A DNA stretch of 17,367 bases from assembly GCA_937923255.1 (NCBI GenBank), contig CALAIL010000039.1:1-17367 (forward strand), in the 5' to 3' direction. This stretch comes from an uncultured Propionivibrio sp. GTDB lineage: Bacteria; Pseudomonadota; Gammaproteobacteria; Burkholderiales; Rhodocyclaceae. The translations under genes and the position numbers were made by a program. Positions 13,308-17,367 of this stretch are shown piece by piece; position 1 is the stretch's first letter, and each line of letters begins with the position of its first letter. Under the pieces are notes generated by a model, which was not told where the DNA came from, did no database searches, and was given only the letters and a program-made list of their open reading frames with translations.

Positions 13308-14920
13308 GACTCTGGGCGCGCGTCTTTCTCGGCTATTTCCTCATCGTCGGACTGGCCGGCTGGTTCCTGTTGCGCGTTTTCGTCTCCGAAGTCAAGCCGG
13401 GCGTGCGCGACGCGGTGGAAGACGTAATGATCGATACCGCCAACCTGCTCGCCGAACTGGCCCGCGACGACCTGCTTGCCCACCGCCTGCCGGATGGCCG
13501 CTTCGCCGCCAGCGTCGAAGCGTACCGCCAGCGGCCGATCAAAGCCAAAATCTGGGGGCTGGAAAAACAAACGCTGGACTTCAGGATCTATGTCACCGAT
13601 GCGGCCGGCATCGTCCGCTACGATTCGGAAAACCGCGCCATCGGCGAAGATTATTCCAACTGGCGCGACGTCGCCCTCACCCTGCGCGGCGAATACGGCG
13701 CGCGTTCGACGCGCGACAACCCGGAAGACGAGGCCAGCGGCGTCATGCACGTCGCCGCCGCGATCCATGACCGGAGCCAGGTGAATGACAGTGGTTCCCA
13801 TGCCGGTGGCCGCACGGAGGCCAATGAACACCCCGTGCGCATTGTCGGCGTCGTCACCGTCGCCAAGCCCTCGCGCACACTGGTGCCGATCATCGCGCGC
13901 GGCGAACGCGCCATGCTGCGCCACGGCCTGCTTCTGCTCGGCGCGACACTGGTAATCGGCGCGCTGTTTACCGCCTGGCTGACGATATCGGTGGGTAAAC
14001 TGCTGCGCTATGCCCGCGCGCTGTCCGCCGGGCAGCCCGCGGCGCCACCTTCGCGGGGGCGTGACGAAATCGGCGAACTGGCGCGTGCCCTGGCGCAACT
14101 GCGCGACGAGGTCGACGGCCGCGCCTACATTGAACGCTACGTGCAACACCTGACGCATGAGATGAAAAGCCCGCTCGCTGCCATCCACGGCGCCGCCGAG
14201 TTGCTTGCGGAAGCCGGATTGCCGGAGGGCGAGCGCCAGCGCTTCGCCAACAACGCACTGGCGCAGAGCGAACGCCTGCAAACCCTGATCCAGACGCTCT
14301 TGCGGCTGGCGCAGATCGAGCAGCAACGCGCGCTGGACGCGCCGACCGCCGTCGACCTCGCCGAACTGCTTGCCGAGCAGCAGGCGCATCTGGCGACGCA
14401 GGCCGCGCGCAAGCGCGTCGTCTTCACGCTCACCGCCGCTCCGGCGCTACCGGCCATCCGGGGCGACTGCTTTCTGCTCGGTCTGGCGCTGACCAACCTC
14501 TTACAAAACGCGCTCGACTTTTCACCACCGGGGAGTGTGGTCGAATGCACGCTGGCGCGCGTGGCGGCTCATGCAGCGGGTTATGCAGGGGGTCATGCAG
14601 CGGCCTATGCGGAAGGCGTTGACGTGCGGGCCAAAAACTGGCTTGAAATCTGCATCCGGGACCACGGCCCCGGCATCCCTGATTACGCCCATACACGGCT
14701 GTTTGAGCGCTTCTTCTCGCTGCCCCGACCGGACGGCGCACCCAGGAGCAGCGGCCTCGGCCTGCCCCTCGTGCACGAAATCGCCGCTCTCCACGGCGGC
14801 ACCGTCACGCTGGAAAACGTGAATCACGCAAGCAGCGCGGATGACACTAAAGAGGACGCCGAAAACAACACCGGCGCCCTCGCCCGCCTGCGCCTGCCGC
14901 TGCGCCCGGCTTCGTCATAG
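13304..14920 (+). CDS. creC: Sensor histidine kinase, CreC-like
   Basis: A 538-residue inner-membrane kinase, longer than the roughly 474 residues of the E. coli protein. The first membrane helix spans about residues 5-25, then a periplasmic sensor region (FRIYVTDAAGIVRYDSENRAIG), a second helix near 207-228, a HAMP-like linker, and the phospho-acceptor H285 in LTHEMKSPLAAI. The ATPase has the N box LTNLLQNALDFSPPG, G1 IRDHGPGIPD, an F box LFERFFS and G2 SSGLGLPLV. Between the N and G1 boxes lies an 8-residue tandem repeat, HAAGYAGG then HAAAYAEG (423-438). The start at 13304 places the first helix at the N-terminus; in-frame ATGs at 13253 and 13145 are unlikely. It is the partner of CreB and is translationally linked to the small ORF before it. 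Confidence 0.88.
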   Translation: MRLWARVFLGYFLIVGLAGWFLLRVFVSEVKPGVRDAVEDVMIDTANLLAELARDDLLAHRLPDGRFAASVEAYRQRPIKAKIWGLEKQTLDFRIYVTDAAGIVRYDSENRAIGEDYSNWRDVALTLRGEYGARSTRDNPEDEASGVMHVAAAIHDRSQVNDSGSHAGGRTEANEHPVRIVGVVTVAKPSRTLVPIIARGERAMLRHGLLLLGATLVIGALFTAWLTISVGKLLRYARALSAGQPAAPPSRGRDEIGELARALAQLRDEVDGRAYIERYVQHLTHEMKSPLAAIHGAAELLAEAGLPEGERQRFANNALAQSERLQTLIQTLLRLAQIEQQRALDAPTAVDLAELLAEQQAHLATQAARKRVVFTLTAAPALPAIRGDCFLLGLALTNLLQNALDFSPPGSVVECTLARVAAHAAGYAGGHAAAYAEGVDVRAKNWLEICIRDHGPGIPDYAHTRLFERFFSLPRPDGAPRSSGLGLPLVHEIAALHGGTVTLENVNHASSADDTKEDAENNTGALARLRLPLRPASS

Positions 14921-15358
14921 ACCCGGCGCGCGCTCCGCCTTGCCGATACGCACGTGATCGTCCAGGGTGAGATATTTTCCGATTTGCTTGCCTCGCTCGC
15001 GGCGATGCACAGCCACTAAAAAATCGGAAACGGTGTTCTGCTGCCGCGCCCAACCAGACCAGCGCACGACTATGCGAAACCTTGCGGGCGAACGATGAAG
15101 CCCCCTTGTGATGGCAAGCGACCGAGACGGCGGATTCGGGTCATGGCGCTGCCTGAGCCGGCATGAAATCTTCTATACGGACGATCGGCCGATACCAGCG
15201 CCCGGCGCGCGCCGTTTCCAGCCACCTTCTGCCAGAAGCCGCATCCCATGTGGCTTACGCGCCGCACTTTTTCGCAATCCTTGCCAGGCGCGGATTCCCG
15301 GGCAAGCTCTTGCGCAGCCCTTGTCGCATCAGTGTTTCGGGGCGGGCATCGCCACGAT
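14921..15358. other. Gap between creC and creD, with a possible decayed coding tail on the minus strand
   Basis: No intact gene is supported. On the minus strand, a frame ending at 14915 (read from about 15067) gives VRWSGWARQQNTVSDFLVAV and ends YLTLDDHVRIGKAERAPGL, which looks protein-like. It has no ATG, and upstream stretches of similar quality fall in other frames separated by stops. This may be the remnant of a gene that once faced creC. No family recognised. Confidence 0.3.
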
Positions 15359-15430
15359 GCCCAATCCACGCGGGTTACCGGGCAGGAATGCCGGAAACGC
15401 CCAATCCACGCGGGCTACAGGGCATGCTTT
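15358..15430 (+). repeat. REP-like repeat pair between creC and creD
   Basis: Two CCAATCCACGCGGG units start 40 bases apart, joined by a CCGGGCA-GGAA-TGCCGG hairpin. The arrangement matches the pair at 2163-2235 over roughly 65 bases, which shows that the element is dispersed in this genome rather than locally duplicated. It lies in the gap between creC and creD. Confidence 0.7.
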
Positions 15431-15537
15431 CCGCCAAGGGCCATCATTTGCAGAGCGCCGGGGTGTGCTGCAACTTGGCGCGGCGTTCGTAAATTCCCCG
15501 CCGTGATGCGCCCGATACATCCCTCCCCCGTGCATGC

Positions 15538-15576
15538 CTCACGCTTCACTTCACACGCCCTTCATATTCCCCTCAC
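15538..15576 (+). promoter_or_regulatory. Cre-tag-like binding array before creD
   Basis: TTCAC (15550), TTCAT (15561) and CTCAC (15572) recur every 11 bases with six-base spacers, and two more copies precede them (CTCAC at 15538, TTCAC at 15545). The first pair differs by one base from TTCAC-N6-TTCAC, the site CreB binds in E. coli. The array ends 125 bases before the creD ATG. This supports CreB control of creD, which is its best-known target. Confidence 0.6.
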
Positions 15577-15700
15577 GCGGAGCGGGCAGACTGCGCCTGT
15601 CAATCGCCGCGGGTTTGCCATTGGGGCCCCGCCAGCGTGCCGCCCCGTCACCGGTCGCCACGGATTTGACGTCGATCCATCCATCTGTCAGGAGAATACG

Positions 15701-17149
15701 ATGCGCCACCCGCTCTTCCAGAAATGCGCCCTGTTGCTCATCATCAGCCTGTTGCTGATGCTCCCGCTGAGCATGATCCAATCCGCCATTGATGAACGAA
15801 CGAAATTCCGCAACCAGGCAACCCGCGCGATCGCCGCCGCCACAGCGGGGGAACAAACGATTACCGGGCCGATTCTGGTCTTCCCCGTCGATGAGTATTT
15901 CGATGAGGAACGCACCGAGAAACAGGGCAAGCAAATCATCAAACGCATCGAGCGCTACGTGATCCGCCACCGGATCGCCGTCAAGCCGAAGCAGCTTGAC
16001 TTCAACGGCGATATGAAGGTCGAAAAGCGCGCCTACGGGCTGTACGACACGAATGTGTTTTCGCTGCAAGAGCACATCAGCGGCCATTTTGAAACGCCGG
16101 ATGCCAGCGCGCTAACCCTGCGCAATGCCACATCCCGCCTGGTCTGGGGCAACCCGACGCTGATCCTGGGCATCGAAGACCCGCGCGGTATCGACGGCGA
16201 GCCAAAAGTGATGCTGGACGGTCAGGCGCTGCAACTGCGCCAGGGGGTGCGCCTGACCGACGCGGACATGAAGCTGCCGCAGCGGCAAGCCGGCGTGCGC
16301 GAGATTGCCCTGCGCAGCGCCAAGGGCGACGACGAGCGCCCGGAGGATAACGTGTTCTCTGCCGGCCACGCCGCCGCTGCGGCCTTCAACATCCGCGCCG
16401 GCTTTCGCGCGGTGGGCACGCATGCGTACAACGGCAAGCCGGCCTCGCTGCCCTTCGACATCACACTGACGCTCTCCGGCACCTCCAGCCTGACGCGCAT
16501 TCCCCTGGGTGAAACCACCACCGCCGAGCTGCGCGCCGATTGGCCGCACCCGAGCTTTGGCGGCAACTACCTGCCGCGCAGCCGCGAAGTCGGCGAGCAG
16601 GGTTTTACCGCCCGCTGGAGCGCCACGGCGCTGGCCGCCGACGGCATTGCCGACAATCATGACGGCTTTCAGGTCAGCTTGATCAATCCCGTCGATATTT
16701 ACCAGCAGGCGACGCGGGCAGTGAAATACGGCATCCTGTTCATCGCGCTCGGCTTCGCCGCCTTCTTCGCCTTTGAGCATCTGCGCACGCTGCCGATCCA
16801 TCCCATCCAGTATCTGCTGGTCGGGCTGGCGCAAGCCATTTTCTTCCTGCTGCTCGTTAGCCTCTCCGAACACATCCGCTTCTGGCTCGCCTATCTGGTC
16901 TCCGCCGCCGCCTCGATCGCGCTGATCGCCGTCTATCTGGCCGCGATCCTGAAAGGCTGGCGGCGCGCGCTCGGCTTTAGTCTGGCGCAGGCCCTGCTCT
17001 ACGCCGCGCTCTTCGGCATCCTGCGCGCGGAACAGAACGCGCTGCTGCTCGGCTCGCTGCTGCTCTTTGCCGCGCTGGCCGGGTTGATGATCGGCACCCG
17101 CCGCATCGACTGGTACGGCTTGGGGCAGAACAACGCACCGAGGAAATAA
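15701..17149 (+). CDS. creD: Inner membrane protein CreD
   Basis: A 482-residue membrane protein starting MRHPLFQKCALLLIISLLL. It has one N-terminal helix (about 9-27), a long periplasmic domain to about residue 340, and a cluster of five or six helices from about 341 to the C-terminus, including HPIQYLLVGLAQAIFFLLLV, a typical CreD stretch. The early TGEQTITGPILVFP-like region (here GEQTITGPILVFPVDEY) is also characteristic. CreD in enterobacteria is induced through CreBC and supports envelope integrity and beta-lactam tolerance; its biochemical role is unknown. The start is firm: AGGAG lies seven bases upstream, although the frame stays open further back. The 780-bp gap from creC and its own cre-tag-like array suggest separate transcription. 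Confidence 0.93.
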   Translation: MRHPLFQKCALLLIISLLLMLPLSMIQSAIDERTKFRNQATRAIAAATAGEQTITGPILVFPVDEYFDEERTEKQGKQIIKRIERYVIRHRIAVKPKQLDFNGDMKVEKRAYGLYDTNVFSLQEHISGHFETPDASALTLRNATSRLVWGNPTLILGIEDPRGIDGEPKVMLDGQALQLRQGVRLTDADMKLPQRQAGVREIALRSAKGDDERPEDNVFSAGHAAAAAFNIRAGFRAVGTHAYNGKPASLPFDITLTLSGTSSLTRIPLGETTTAELRADWPHPSFGGNYLPRSREVGEQGFTARWSATALAADGIADNHDGFQVSLINPVDIYQQATRAVKYGILFIALGFAAFFAFEHLRTLPIHPIQYLLVGLAQAIFFLLLVSLSEHIRFWLAYLVSAAASIALIAVYLAAILKGWRRALGFSLAQALLYAALFGILRAEQNALLLGSLLLFAALAGLMIGTRRIDWYGLGQNNAPRK

Positions 17150-17247
17150 AAACCGGGCAAAGCAGATTCCCTCGGCAATGAAAAAGTGGTTGCTCTCTCC
17201 TGCACTGAATTTGCGTACATTTCCACAGGAAGAAGGGTTCGGGGTAG

Positions 17248-17317
17248 TTTATGTTTTTTGATGCCCTGAACCCCACGTATTTAAAGGGCTTTAGGGCATT
17301 TTATGTTTTCTGCCCTG
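17248..17317 (+). repeat. AT-rich repeats near the right edge
   Basis: TTTATGTTTTTTGATGCCCTG at 17248-17268 recurs as TTTATGTTTTCTGCCCTG at 17300-17317. Between them TGCCCTGAA and TTTAGGGCA can pair as a stem. The 100 bases around them are distinctly AT-rich. They may belong to an element or gene that continues beyond the window; no coding frame or insertion-sequence end was recognised. Confidence 0.4.
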
Positions 17318-17367
17318 TTTTTACGGATTTCAGAGGGGTGCTCCAGAAGCTTATAGCGGCTCGACTT

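Noticed and set aside
13157..14389. Minus-strand frame of 410 codons opposite creC
   Set aside because: Shadow of creC; the histidine-kinase boxes lie on the plus strand.
15248..15700. N-terminal extension of creD
   Set aside because: The ATG at 15701 has a perfect ribosome site and puts the signal-anchor helix at the N-terminus; the extension crosses REP-like repeats and the cre-tag array.

Overview
The window is a high-GC bacterial chromosome segment, probably from a betaproteobacterium. That assignment rests on codon use, on the tandem pair of cyanophycin synthetases next to an ABC transporter and a DUF1854 protein, and on a CreBCD-type envelope-stress system. No rRNA, tRNA or CRISPR array was seen. 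The first 950 bases and the last 100 are clearly more AT-rich than the rest.

Layout. (1) Positions 1-1824, minus strand: a probable four-gene operon read leftwards from a good sigma70-like promoter at 1884-1912. In transcription order it holds a multi-pass membrane protein, a small unknown protein, a two-helix membrane protein, and the start of a lipase-like protein that runs off the left edge. (2) Positions 1913-3100: no convincing intact gene. This stretch holds REP-like repeats, an 81-bp direct repeat, a decayed transposase zinc ribbon and the probable control region of the next operon. (3) Positions 3140-10947, plus strand: the cyanophycin locus. It encodes an ABC exporter with an unusual N-terminal region, a DUF1854 protein, a shortened cyanophycin synthetase paralogue (cphA') and a full-length cphA. 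(4) Positions 11045-11081: a probable bidirectional terminator between cphA and a convergent minus-strand kinase-fold gene (11092-11856). (5) Positions 11857-12462: an intergenic stretch with ATACG/CGTAT inverted repeats and a 92-bp decayed copy of part of cphA. (6) Positions 12463-17149, plus strand: creB, a 33-codon ORF that overlaps both neighbours by ATGA, creC, a 780-bp gap with REP-like repeats and a cre-tag-like array, then creD.

How the parts work together. CphA builds the Asp/Arg storage polymer. The shortened CphA' lacks the last lobe of the Mur-ligase-like domain and is likely an accessory or dipeptide-polymerising enzyme. The ABC transporter and DUF1854 protein are translationally coupled and are known companions of cyanophycin genes, but their job is not established. 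CreC would phosphorylate CreB, which in enterobacteria activates creD through TTCAC-N6-TTCAC sites; a closely matching, 11-bp-phased array lies about 150 bp before creD here. The most unusual items are the cphA fragment copy, the coupled small ORF between creB and creC, the cre-tag-like array, and the zinc-ribbon plus PH-like front end of the ABC exporter.
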